DNA of 9,583 bases from Caldimonas sp. Its GTDB lineage: Bacteria > Pseudomonadota > Gammaproteobacteria > Burkholderiales > Burkholderiaceae_C. Within the stretch, counting starts at the first letter, position 1, and the number at the start of each line of letters is the position of its first letter. The stretch is from the NCBI GenBank assembly GCA_030150305.1, contig JASLGD010000277.1:1-9583 (forward strand), written 5' to 3'. The notes beneath the pieces were generated by a model that worked only from the letters and a program-made list of their open reading frames with translations, was not told the origin of the DNA and made no database searches. Shown one piece after another: positions 1 to 8,282 of this stretch. Both the position numbers and the translations under genes were made by a program.

Positions 1-396
1 CCGCAAAGCGAGCTCGCTGCGGCGCCGCGCGCAGGTGCCGGTGGAGCGCCGCTCGCGCCGCTGCTCGCCGCGATCGCGAGCGACCCGGCGCGCTGGTCGC
101 GCGCGACTTCGGCCGGAGGCGCGGTCGCGCTCGAGGCGGGCTGGCGCGACTGGCTGGCGCAGCTCGACGCCGCTGCGCGGGGCCGCTGGCAACCGATCGA
201 CGTCGCCGACGAACGCGAGCGCGACGGCGCAGCGACGCTGCGCCTCCTGGACGGCGGCCGTACCACGGCGGTCGTGCGCCTCGACGGCACGACCGTGCGC
301 GTCGAAGCGATCGACCTGGGCGAGCGCTGGCAGGCGACGCTGCCGTCCGCCGCGGCCGAGCGGCTGCGCGCCGCCGCCGAGCGGCTGGGCCGCTGA
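1..396 (+). CDS. Hypothetical protein, C-terminal part (5' end outside window)
   Basis: The frame is open from base 1 to a TGA at 394-396 and gives 131 residues with the strong G/C third-position bias of the neighbouring genes, so I read it as the end of a real gene. I do not recognise the family. The first 40 or so residues are rich in Ala and Gly and low in complexity. A more ordered part follows: a Trp-containing helix-like stretch (GWRDWLAQLDAA), then alternating residues typical of beta strands (ATLRLLDGGRTTAVVRLDG, then TVRVEAIDLGERWQATL), and a closing Ala/Arg/Glu helix (AAAERLRAAAERLGR). No catalytic motif, cysteine pair or membrane segment is visible. A hairpin lies 12 bases after the stop and uvrA starts 96 bases downstream, so it need not be co-transcribed with uvrA. 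That the frame is coding is fairly likely; its function is unknown. Confidence 0.6.
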   Translation, partial: PQSELAAAPRAGAGGAPLAPLLAAIASDPARWSRATSAGGAVALEAGWRDWLAQLDAAARGRWQPIDVADERERDGAATLRLLDGGRTTAVVRLDGTTVRVEAIDLGERWQATLPSAAAERLRAAAERLGR

Positions 397-408
397 CGGC
401 CAAGCCTT

Positions 409-439
409 GCCGGCACGGCGGTTCGCCGTGACCACCGGC
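409..439 (+). terminator. Hairpin after the first gene, possible terminator without U-tract
   Basis: A perfect 7-bp stem, CACGGCG (414-420) with CGCCGTG (424-430) around a GTT loop, is extended by GCCGG (409-413) pairing with CCGGC (435-439) across a four-base bulge. It sits just after the stop at 396 and before the uvrA start, where a terminator is expected. There is no T-run behind it, so it is not a classical intrinsic terminator. In DNA this GC-rich, short stems also arise by chance. Confidence 0.4.
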
Positions 440-463
440 TCGCGTCGACCGATGGCCGGTGGC

Positions 464-469
464 TATCAT
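464..469 (+). promoter_or_regulatory. Candidate -10 box (TATCAT) for uvrA
   Basis: TATCAT matches the sigma-70 -10 consensus at five of six positions and is one of few A/T-containing hexamers in this gap. Transcription would start near 476, giving a leader of about 17 bases before the uvrA ATG at 493. I see no good -35 hexamer at 16-18 bp. I see no LexA-type CTG-N10-CAG operator between 397 and 492, so SOS control is not evident here. Confidence 0.35.
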
Positions 470-492
470 GGTCGGTTCGCCTGTCGTCGCCG

Positions 493-3435
<2,943 letters not shown>

Positions 3436-3468
3436 GCGCGTCCAAGCACTCGCGTCGCGAGCCCTCAT

Positions 3469-3569
3469 GTCCTCCTGAGCGCAGCGAAGGATCTCGTCCT
3501 GCGCGCCGCTCGGTGCGCGCAGCCAGGATCTCGCCGGCGGCCGAGATTCTTCGCTTCGCTCAGAATGAC
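3469..3569. repeat. Dispersed-type imperfect inverted repeat (CCTGAGCG..GCGAAGGATCT family)
   Basis: Arms of 28 bases at 3469-3496 and 3542-3569 are reverse complements at 24 of 28 positions. The left arm carries CCTGAGCGCAGCGAAGGATC and the right arm GATTCTTCGCTTCGCTCAGA. Between them lie a second perfect 8-bp stem (CTGCGCGC 3499-3506 with GCGCGCAG 3515-3522) and two direct copies of GGATCTCG (3489-3496 and 3527-3534). From general knowledge, this sequence type recurs between genes in many unrelated, mostly GC-rich bacteria, and its accidental translations (PERSEGS, ILRFAQND) are common in protein databases; the same peptides appear here in a frame through the repeat. It encodes nothing. It fills most of the 158-bp gap after uvrA and could end or protect the uvrA transcript, but that role is inference. 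Confidence 0.85.
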
Positions 3570-3593
3570 GGCCGCGAGCAACCGGGAGCGGGC

Positions 3594-4196
3594 ATGGCCC
3601 TCGTCGTCGATTACTACTTCTCGCCGCAGTCGCCGTGGACGTACCTCGGCCACGAACGCTTCGCCGAGATCGCGCGTGGCGCAGGCGCCGCGATCAACGT
3701 CCTGCCGGTCGACCTCGGCCGCGTCTTTCCGGTCTCCGGCGGCCTGCCGCTCGCCAAGCGTGCGCCGCAGCGGCAGGCGTACCGCCTGCTCGAGCTGCAG
3801 CGCTGGAGCGAGCACCTCGGCCAGCCGATCCACCTCCAGCCGCGCTACTTTCCGGTCGCGAGCGACGACGCCGCCAAGCTGATCGTCGCCGTCGACATGC
3901 ACGACGGCAGCGAAGCCGCGATGCGGATCGCCGGCGCCGTCCTGCGCGGCGTCTGGGTCGACGAGAAGAACATCGCCGATCCGGCGACGCTGCAGGCGAT
4001 GCTGCAGACGTGCGCGCTGCCGTCGCGGCGCCTCGAAGACTCGCAGTCGCAGGCCGTGCACGAGCGCTACGAGGCGGACTCGCAGCGTGCGATCGACAAC
4101 GGCGTGTTCGGCGCGCCGACGTACGTCGTTGCCGGCGAGCTCTTCTGGGGCCAGGACCGGCTCGACTTCCTCGAGCGACGGCTGCGCGCGGGCTGA
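3594..4196 (+). CDS. 2-hydroxychromene-2-carboxylate isomerase family protein (DsbA-like, kappa-GST fold)
   Basis: The 200-residue cytoplasmic protein has the usual length of this family, which has a thioredoxin fold with an inserted helical domain. The best-known members use glutathione to isomerise 2-hydroxychromene-2-carboxylate in naphthalene breakdown. The N-terminal YYFSPQSPWTYLG carries the serine (Ser13 in SPW) that replaces the DsbA CXXC and contacts the glutathione thiol in characterised members. The C-terminal GVFGAPTYVV holds the cis-proline loop (Pro175) and is followed by the family ending ELFWGQDRLDFLERRL. No signal peptide is visible. GGGAG at 3584-3588, five bases before ATG 3594, supports this start. 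No aromatic-degradation genes lie nearby, so the real substrate may be another glutathione-dependent one. The frame is also open upstream through all of uvrA, but that is a GC-rich artefact. The fold is confident; the substrate is not. Confidence 0.9.
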   Translation: MALVVDYYFSPQSPWTYLGHERFAEIARGAGAAINVLPVDLGRVFPVSGGLPLAKRAPQRQAYRLLELQRWSEHLGQPIHLQPRYFPVASDDAAKLIVAVDMHDGSEAAMRIAGAVLRGVWVDEKNIADPATLQAMLQTCALPSRRLEDSQSQAVHERYEADSQRAIDNGVFGAPTYVVAGELFWGQDRLDFLERRLRAG

Positions 4197-4213
4197 GCGC
4201 GCCGTCGACGCGC
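4197..4213. terminator. Weak hairpin between convergent stops
   Basis: GCGCG (4197-4201) can pair with CGCGC (4209-4213) around a seven-base loop. It fills most of the 21-bp gap between the isomerase stop and the stop of the opposing gene. There is no T-run on either side, so termination here is only a positional guess. Confidence 0.2.
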
Positions 4214-4217
4214 GGAG

Positions 4218-4772
4218 TCACATGCCGTAGCGCGCCTTCGCGTCCTTGACGCAGGCGCTCTTCGCGTCGCCGTTCAGCGCGTCGCACTTCTCGGCGGCGA
4301 CCTTGTACTCGGCCTCGCGCTTGTCCTTGGCGGCGTCCTGACGAGCCTCGATCGTCTTCCGGTTCGCCTTGGCGTCCGCCTTCGCCTTGGTCAGCTCCGC
4401 CTTGGCGACCTTGATGCAGACGTCCTTGTCGTTGCCGCTGCGCTCGTTGCAGCGCTCCCTCGCGACCTTGTAGTTCGCCTCGGCGATCTCGTCGACGGCG
4501 TGGGCACGCGCTTTGGGCGTGCCCTGGTACGCCGCTTCGGCCTCTTCCTCGGTCCTGGTGCGCGCCGCCTTCGCCTCGGCGAGGCAGACGTCCCTGGCGT
4601 TGCCCTTCATCGAATCGCACCGCTTCGTCGCCGCCTCGTACGTCGACTTGGCCGACGCCTTGGCGTTCTCGTAGGCAGTCTTGTCGCCGGCGGCGTTCGC
4701 GCCGACGGCGCAGGCGAGGGCGCCGGCGCCGATGACGGCGGCACGGGCGAGGGCCGAAAGAAGAGGTCGCAT
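4218..4772 (-). CDS. Secreted Ala/Lys-rich protein with three Cys-X10-Cys repeats, function unknown
   Basis: The 184-residue product begins with a signal peptide (basic MR, hydrophobic LLSALARAAVIGAGALACAV, probable cleavage after GANA near residue 27), so it is probably periplasmic. The mature part is highly charged, helical in character, and contains three diverged copies of a unit Y-x2-A-x3-C-x10-C-x3-AKA. The Cys pairs are 52/63, 108/119 and 163/174, each around a (S/N)GN(A/D)KDVC-like core (KGNARDVC, SGNDKDVC, NGDAKSAC). These six are the only cysteines after the signal peptide, so one disulfide per repeat is a reasonable inference. I believe similar uncharacterised proteins occur in other betaproteobacteria, but I know no function. 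GGGAG at 4780-4784 is seven bases from ATG 4772 but only one from ATG 4778, so I chose 4772. An intrinsic terminator separates it from the upstream SWIB gene, so it should have its own promoter in 4773-4912; none is convincing. TAGGAT (minus strand, 4885-4890) is a weak -10 candidate. Confidence 0.85.
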   Translation of the reverse strand: MRPLLSALARAAVIGAGALACAVGANAAGDKTAYENAKASAKSTYEAATKRCDSMKGNARDVCLAEAKAARTRTEEEAEAAYQGTPKARAHAVDEIAEANYKVARERCNERSGNDKDVCIKVAKAELTKAKADAKANRKTIEARQDAAKDKREAEYKVAAEKCDALNGDAKSACVKDAKARYGM

Positions 4773-4779
4773 GTCCATG

Positions 4780-4784
4780 CTCCC
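4780..4784 (-). promoter_or_regulatory. Shine-Dalgarno GGGAG that decides the start of the Cys-repeat gene
   Basis: On the minus strand GGGAG precedes two ATG codons that lie one codon apart. The spacing is one base to the first (4778) and seven to the second (4772). Seven is a normal spacing and one is too short, so the second ATG is the likely start. Confidence 0.6.
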
Positions 4785-4906
4785 GCGGCTGATCGCGACG
4801 CAGTGTGGCGCCGCGCGTCGGCTCGATCGCTCGGCGGCCGCAGACCGTCGGGGTCGGACGGTTCCGGCTCTTGGCGTCGGCGGCATCCTACGAGCGAGTC
4901 GCGGAC

Positions 4907-4936
4907 AAGAAAAAAGCCGGCGCACGCGCCGGCTTT
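4907..4936 (-). terminator. Rho-independent terminator of the SWIB gene
   Basis: The stretch 4913-4923 (AAAGCCGGCGC) is a perfect 11-base reverse complement of 4926-4936. Read on the minus strand, the stem is followed by TTTTTTCTT (4915-4907), the classic GC stem plus U-run. It starts 27 bases after the SWIB stop codon and should end that transcript before the next minus-strand gene. The reverse orientation has only three T's, so it mainly acts on the minus strand. Confidence 0.93.
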
Positions 4937-4963
4937 CGGGTCCCGCCGCGACGGCGGCGACCA

Positions 4964-5359
4964 TCAGCTCAGGTGGTTGTTGATGAGCTTGGTCATCTCG
5001 AACATGGACACCTGGCCCTTCTTGAAGATCTCGCGCAGCTTGGCGTCGGCGTTGATCATGGTGCGCTTGGTCGCGTCCTGAAGGTTGTTCTTCTTGATGT
5101 ACTCCCAGACCTTCTTCGTCACCTCGGTGCGGGGAACCGGACGCTCCCCGATGATCGCAGCGAGCGCGCCGCTCGGCGTCATCGCCTTCATGAACGCGGC
5201 GTTCGGCGTGCGCTTCTTGGCCGGCGCCTTCGGCTTGGCCTTCTTCGCAGGCGCCGCCTTCTTCGCCGCCTTCTTCGCGGGCGCTGCCTTCTTGGCTGCC
5301 TTCTTGACCGCCGGCTTCTTCGCTGCCGCCTTCTTCCCAGCTTTCTTCGCAGTTGCCAT
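4964..5359 (-). CDS. SWIB/MDM2-domain protein with histone-H1-like Lys/Ala tail
   Basis: The 131-residue product has two parts. Residues 2-50 are almost only Ala, Lys and Pro (units such as AAKKAAPAKK), closely resembling the C-terminal tails of eukaryotic histone H1 and of bacterial H1-like proteins, and should bind DNA through charge. Residues 51-131 form a SWIB domain, with TPSGALAAIIG, then VTKKVWEYIKKNNLQD, then RTMINADAKLREIF and the end VSMFEMTKLINNHL, all typical of the family. In eukaryotes SWIB domains sit in chromatin-remodelling subunits; bacterial versions are known from chlamydiae and many proteobacteria, where a nucleoid role is proposed but poorly tested. ATG 5359 is preferred because GGAGAG (5367-5372) lies seven bases upstream; the open frame up to 5416 has no such site. 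The gene is monocistronic, with its own terminator. The domain call is confident; the cellular role is inference. Confidence 0.95.
   Translation of the reverse strand: MATAKKAGKKAAAKKPAVKKAAKKAAPAKKAAKKAAPAKKAKPKAPAKKRTPNAAFMKAMTPSGALAAIIGERPVPRTEVTKKVWEYIKKNNLQDATKRTMINADAKLREIFKKGQVSMFEMTKLINNHLS
5240..5299 (-). repeat. 30-bp tandem duplication inside the SWIB gene tail
   Basis: Bases 5240-5269 and 5270-5299 match at 26 of 30 positions and encode two identical ten-residue units, AAKKAAPAKK, residues 21-40 of the SWIB protein. The four differences leave the protein unchanged. This is the kind of unit whose copy number varies in bacterial H1-like tails. Further degenerate Lys/Ala-Pro units flank it. 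Confidence 0.85.
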
Positions 5360-5801
5360 GTCGATTCTCTCCATCAAGTGATTGATTGATGTGCTCGGAG
5401 CGGGCGAGAGCCACATGGACTCTCAGTTCTCCAGGGTTCCGCGCGGAGCGAATCGTACTGCGACTACGAGGGAAGAAAAGAGTTTTTCACTCGTGGCGAA
5501 CGCATTTCTTTCGAGGAGAGAGCCGCTTTGTCGCGGTCGCGCGTCAGTTCGCGTCGCATTCGCTGGCTTCGCGATGGTGCCGGCGAGCGTCGCGACGAGC
5601 GAATTTCGTGGTCGTCGAGGCTGCCGACAGCGCTCCGGCGACGTGCACGACGAGCGTGCGCGACGCGCGAATCCAGCACCCGGACACGAACTGAAACGGT
5701 CTCCGCGACGCTCTGCGGCAAGAACGATCCCATCGGTGCTTGGCTGGGCGAGGGCCCGCCGGTGGAGGCAACTCGCCAGCGGCCACGTATGCTTTCGGGC
5801 C
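5360..5801. other. Divergent intergenic region without a convincing gene (442 bp)
   Basis: The gap lies between the SWIB start (minus) and the small membrane protein start (plus). Open frames cross it on both strands, but their translations are Arg-rich and low in structure and lack ribosome sites, so I call none of them. Nearest the SWIB gene are its Shine-Dalgarno (5367-5372), three tandem ATCA units on the minus strand (5382-5393), and TACGAT (minus, 5452-5457) as a weak -10 candidate about 95 bases before the start, with no clear -35. Bases 5461-5520 are markedly richer in A/T than the surroundings, including AAAAGAGTTTTT, which is suggestive of an upstream promoter element or bend. The part from 5520 to 5780 holds only short GC-rich palindromes such as CGTCGCGACG (5588-5597). 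No tRNA or recognisable RNA motif was seen. Confidence 0.6.
5788..5793 (+). promoter_or_regulatory. Candidate -10 box (TATGCT) very close to the start of the small membrane protein gene
   Basis: TATGCT agrees with the sigma-70 -10 consensus at four of six positions. It ends only eight bases before ATG 5802, so initiation seven or so bases downstream would give a leaderless or nearly leaderless message. This fits the lack of a good Shine-Dalgarno sequence before that ATG. No convincing -35 is present, so this is tentative. Confidence 0.3.
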
Positions 5802-6155
5802 ATGAAGACCCTCGTCCGCTGGCTCCTGCTCGCCGCCGCGCTCCTCCTCGTGGCGCAGATCTACCCCGGCGTACAGGTCGCCGGCTTCGGCGCGGCGATG
5901 GTCGCGGCGCTCGTCATCGGCCTCTTGAACGCGCTCGTGCGGCCGATCCTCGTCCTGCTGACGTTGCCGGTGACGATCCTCACCCTCGGCCTCTTTCTCT
6001 TCGTCATCAACGCGTTGATGTTCTACTTCGCGGCCGCGGTGCTCGAGGGCTTTCACGTCGACGGCTTCGCCGCCGCGCTGATCGGCTCGGTGCTCTACAG
6101 CCTGTGCGGCCTGGTGGTCGACGCCGCGCTCGAGCGGCTGTTCGCGCGCTCCTGA
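5802..6155 (+). CDS. Four-helix inner-membrane protein, YvlD / phage-holin-family-IV type
   Basis: The 117-residue product is almost wholly hydrophobic with about four membrane spans: residues 4-20, 28-44, 50-78 (possibly reaching as a hairpin into the next loop) and 88-106. The central block has the family pattern: GLLNALVRPILVLLTLPVTI (Asn43, Pro48, Pro56) followed by LTLGLFLFVINALMFY (Gly63, Asn70). Length and pattern match the family annotated as 'phage holin family protein' or YvlD. The name comes from topology; most members are chromosomal, lack a nearby endolysin, and have no established lytic role, and no phage gene is present here. ATG 5802 is chosen because the hydrophobic domain begins there (MKTLVRWLLL). 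The frame is open upstream to 5382, but that part is Arg-rich and unlike the family. The gene converges on pbpC with four bases between the stop codons. Family assignment is strong; function is unknown. Confidence 0.92.
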   Translation: MKTLVRWLLLAAALLLVAQIYPGVQVAGFGAAMVAALVIGLLNALVRPILVLLTLPVTILTLGLFLFVINALMFYFAAAVLEGFHVDGFAAALIGSVLYSLCGLVVDAALERLFARS

Positions 6156-6167
6156 GCGCTCAGCGCG
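6145..6167. terminator. Palindrome holding both convergent stop codons, possible two-way terminator
   Basis: CTGAGCGCTCAG (6152-6163) is a perfect 12-bp palindrome that contains the plus-strand TGA (6153-6155) and the minus-strand TGA (6160-6162). CGCG at 6145-6148 and 6164-6167 can extend the stem with a three-base bulge. There is no U-run on either side. A role in ending both transcripts is plausible only from position. Confidence 0.3.
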
Positions 6168-8271
6168 GCGCGGCCGCGCTCCGCACGCCCGCGCCGCGCA
6201 CCTCGAACGCGACCGCCTGCAGCGTCTCGCCCGACGCTGCGACGAGCTCGAGGCGATGCCGGCCCGGCCACGGCGCCCAGCGCAGCCGCTCGCCGCTGCC
6301 GATCGCGCGGCCGTCGAGCCGCCAGGTGCCACGCTCGCCCTCGAAGGTGATCCGCTGCGCCGCCGGCGGGATGTCGGGGTCGATCGCGAAGATGCTGCCG
6401 TCGCGCGGGCTGGCGATGCCGTAGCGCGCGCCGCGCGCGACCTCGGCGGTCGCGCGAACGCGGCTGCGCTCGCTGCCGGCGAGAAACAGCTCGTCGCGTT
6501 CGGGCTCGCGGCGATCGTCGAACGCGACGTGGCCAACGACGACTCCGGCGACGAGCGGCGGCGGCCTCGACGCGCTGCCCGCGTGCAGGTAGGCGGCGAT
6601 CGCCTGCCAGACCGGCGCCGCGCCGCTCGTGCCGCTGACGTCGTGCATCGCTTCGCCGCCGGCGTTGCCGACCCAGACGCCGATCGTGTAGCGGTCGGTG
6701 AAGCCGATGCACCAGTTGTCGCGCATGTCCTTGCTCGTCCCGGTCTTCACCGCCGCGAAGCCGCGCGTCGCGAGCGGGCTCGCCCAGCCGAACGTGCGCA
6801 CGCGCGCGTTGTCGTCGGCGAGGATGTCGGCGACGAGGAACGCGGCGCCGCCGTCGAGCACGCGCACCGGGGCCACGGCGGCGCCGCGCGCCGTCGCCGG
6901 CGGCGAGTGGCGGCCGCCGTTGGCGAGGGTGCGGTAGGCGTTGGTCAAGCCGAGCAGCGTGACGTCGGCGCTGCCGAGCGCGAGCGAGGCGCCGTACCAG
7001 CCGGCGCTCTGCGGCAACGCGAGGCCGAGCGCGTTCAGGCGCGCGAGGAGCGCGTCGTTGCCGACCATCGCGCCGACGCGCACCGCCGGCACGTTGAGGC
7101 TCGCGCCGAGCGCCGTCCGCGCACTGACGAAGCCGTGCCAGCTCTTGTCGTAGTTCTGCGGCAGGTAGAGCCCCGACGCGGTCGCGATCTGCGCCGGCGA
7201 GTCGTCGATCAGCGTCGCCGGCGTGATCAGGCGCTGCTCGAATGCGAGCGCGTAGACGAACGGCTTCAGCGTCGAGCCGGGCTGGCGGCGCGCGAGCACG
7301 CCGTCGACGGCCGCCGCGCCCGAGAGATCGCCGCTCGAGCCGACCCACGCGAGCACCTCGCCGCTGGCGTTGTCGAGGACGACGACCGCGCCGTCCTCGA
7401 CGTTACGGCCGGGGAGCTCGGCGATGTGGCGACGCAGCGTCGCGACGGCGAAGCGCTGCAGGCGCGCGTCGAGCGGGCTCGCCTGCACGGTCGCGCCGCC
7501 AGGATCGAGCGCGAAGCGCGCGAAGTGCGGCGCGATCTGCTCGCCGAGCGGCATCGCGCCGCGCCGCGCGAGCGACGTTTCGGCAAGCGCGCGGACCCCG
7601 GCGCAGTCGAGCTTCTGCAGCGCCAGGATGCCGCAGGCGCGATCGCCGACTTCGCCCGGCTTCGCGTTCGGGCTGCGAACCAGCGCCGCGGCGATCGCCG
7701 CCTCGTGCGCATCGAGACCGCTCGGGCGCTTGCCGAACAGCGTCTGCGCGAGCGCGTCGATGCCGACGATCTCGCCGCGAAACGGCACCGCGTTCAGGTA
7801 CGCCTCGAGGATCTCGGCCTTCTGCCACTGGCGCTCGAGGCGCGCCGCGGTCACCGCCTGGCCGAGCTTCTGGGCGACGCTGCGGCCGCCGTTCGGCCGC
7901 GCGAGGCCGTCGTCGACGAGACCGGCGAGCTGCATCGTCAGGGTCGACGCGCCGCGCGTTCGCGTGTTCCAGAGGTTGCCCCACGCGCTCGCCGCCGCCG
8001 CCTGCCAGTCGACGCCCGAGTGCTCCCAGAAGCGGCGGTCCTCGCTGAGCACGATCGCGGTGCGCAACGCCGGCGAGATGTCGGCGAGCGGCGTCCAGGC
8101 GAGGCGGCGCACCGACTTGTCGACGCGCACGGTCTGGATCGGCGTGCCGTTGCGATCGACGAGCGTGTAGTCGGACGGGCGGTGCGCCGCCTTGACCTCG
8201 GCGAACGTCGGCAGCGCGTGCGCTGCGCTGCACGCGAGCGCGCACGCGAGCGCCGCGAGCGCGCGCTTCAC
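6160..8271 (-). CDS. pbpC: Penicillin-binding protein 1C, bifunctional peptidoglycan synthase
   Basis: The 703-residue inner-membrane protein faces the periplasm and is of class A type. The PbpC hallmark LPTFAEVKAAHRPSD (20-34) follows a short hydrophobic segment. The glycosyltransferase domain (about 50-210) shows EDRRFWEHSGVD (catalytic Glu77), RGASTLTMQLA (107-117), SVAQKLGQA (131-139) and KAEILEAYLN (151-160, Glu156). The transpeptidase domain (about 290-565) has STLK (nucleophile Ser333, Lys336), SLN (391-393) and KTG (509-511). Residues 618-692 match the C-terminal domain typical of PbpC (RLDGRAIGSGERLRWAPWPG). All catalytic residues are present. The start is GTG 8271, which overlaps the upstream stop and has GAGGT six bases before it; no nearby in-frame ATG fits. 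It is somewhat shorter than E. coli PbpC (770). The N-terminal segment is short (about residues 4-20) and contains Cys10 and Cys14 and an AHA site, so anchor versus cleaved signal is unclear. In E. coli PbpC is non-essential and its exact role is unsettled. Confidence 0.97.
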   Translation of the reverse strand: MKRALAALACALACSAAHALPTFAEVKAAHRPSDYTLVDRNGTPIQTVRVDKSVRRLAWTPLADISPALRTAIVLSEDRRFWEHSGVDWQAAAASAWGNLWNTRTRGASTLTMQLAGLVDDGLARPNGGRSVAQKLGQAVTAARLERQWQKAEILEAYLNAVPFRGEIVGIDALAQTLFGKRPSGLDAHEAAIAAALVRSPNAKPGEVGDRACGILALQKLDCAGVRALAETSLARRGAMPLGEQIAPHFARFALDPGGATVQASPLDARLQRFAVATLRRHIAELPGRNVEDGAVVVLDNASGEVLAWVGSSGDLSGAAAVDGVLARRQPGSTLKPFVYALAFEQRLITPATLIDDSPAQIATASGLYLPQNYDKSWHGFVSARTALGASLNVPAVRVGAMVGNDALLARLNALGLALPQSAGWYGASLALGSADVTLLGLTNAYRTLANGGRHSPPATARGAAVAPVRVLDGGAAFLVADILADDNARVRTFGWASPLATRGFAAVKTGTSKDMRDNWCIGFTDRYTIGVWVGNAGGEAMHDVSGTSGAAPVWQAIAAYLHAGSASRPPPLVAGVVVGHVAFDDRREPERDELFLAGSERSRVRATAEVARGARYGIASPRDGSIFAIDPDIPPAAQRITFEGERGTWRLDGRAIGSGERLRWAPWPGRHRLELVAASGETLQAVAFEVRGAGVRSAAAPR

Positions 8272-8282
8272 GGCGCGACCTC
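8268..8282 (-). promoter_or_regulatory. Stop/start overlap (GTGA) and Shine-Dalgarno coupling the macroglobulin gene to pbpC
   Basis: On the minus strand, bases 8271-8268 read GTGA: GTG is the pbpC start and TGA the stop of the upstream gene. GAGGT (8282-8278) lies six bases before the GTG. This is the usual layout for translational coupling, so pbpC is probably made from the same message as the macroglobulin and has no promoter of its own here. Confidence 0.85.

Noticed and set aside
3470..3590. Peptide segments such as PERSEGS and ILRFAQND in the frame before the isomerase, as part of a coding N-terminus
   Set aside because: They are the typical accidental translation of the dispersed inverted repeat and have no place in the isomerase family. 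ATG 3594 with GGGAG upstream starts the gene.
4773..5414. Extension of the Cys-repeat protein upstream through the SWIB gene on the minus strand
   Set aside because: This frame overlaps the real SWIB frame and crosses a strong intrinsic terminator. The signal peptide starting at 4772 with its own Shine-Dalgarno marks the true start.
5588..5597. Perfect palindrome CGTCGCGACG as a possible operator
   Set aside because: Ten-base palindromes of CG/TCG units are frequent by chance at this GC content, and it stands alone far from either start.
5382..5801. A longer form of the small membrane protein with 140 extra N-terminal residues
   Set aside because: The extra part is Arg-rich and unlike the family. 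The known family length and the hydrophobic N-terminus begin at 5802.
5802..6155. Reading the 'phage holin' family as evidence of a prophage or lysis cassette
   Set aside because: No endolysin, spanin, integrase or structural gene is nearby, and this family is mostly chromosomal with no shown lytic role.
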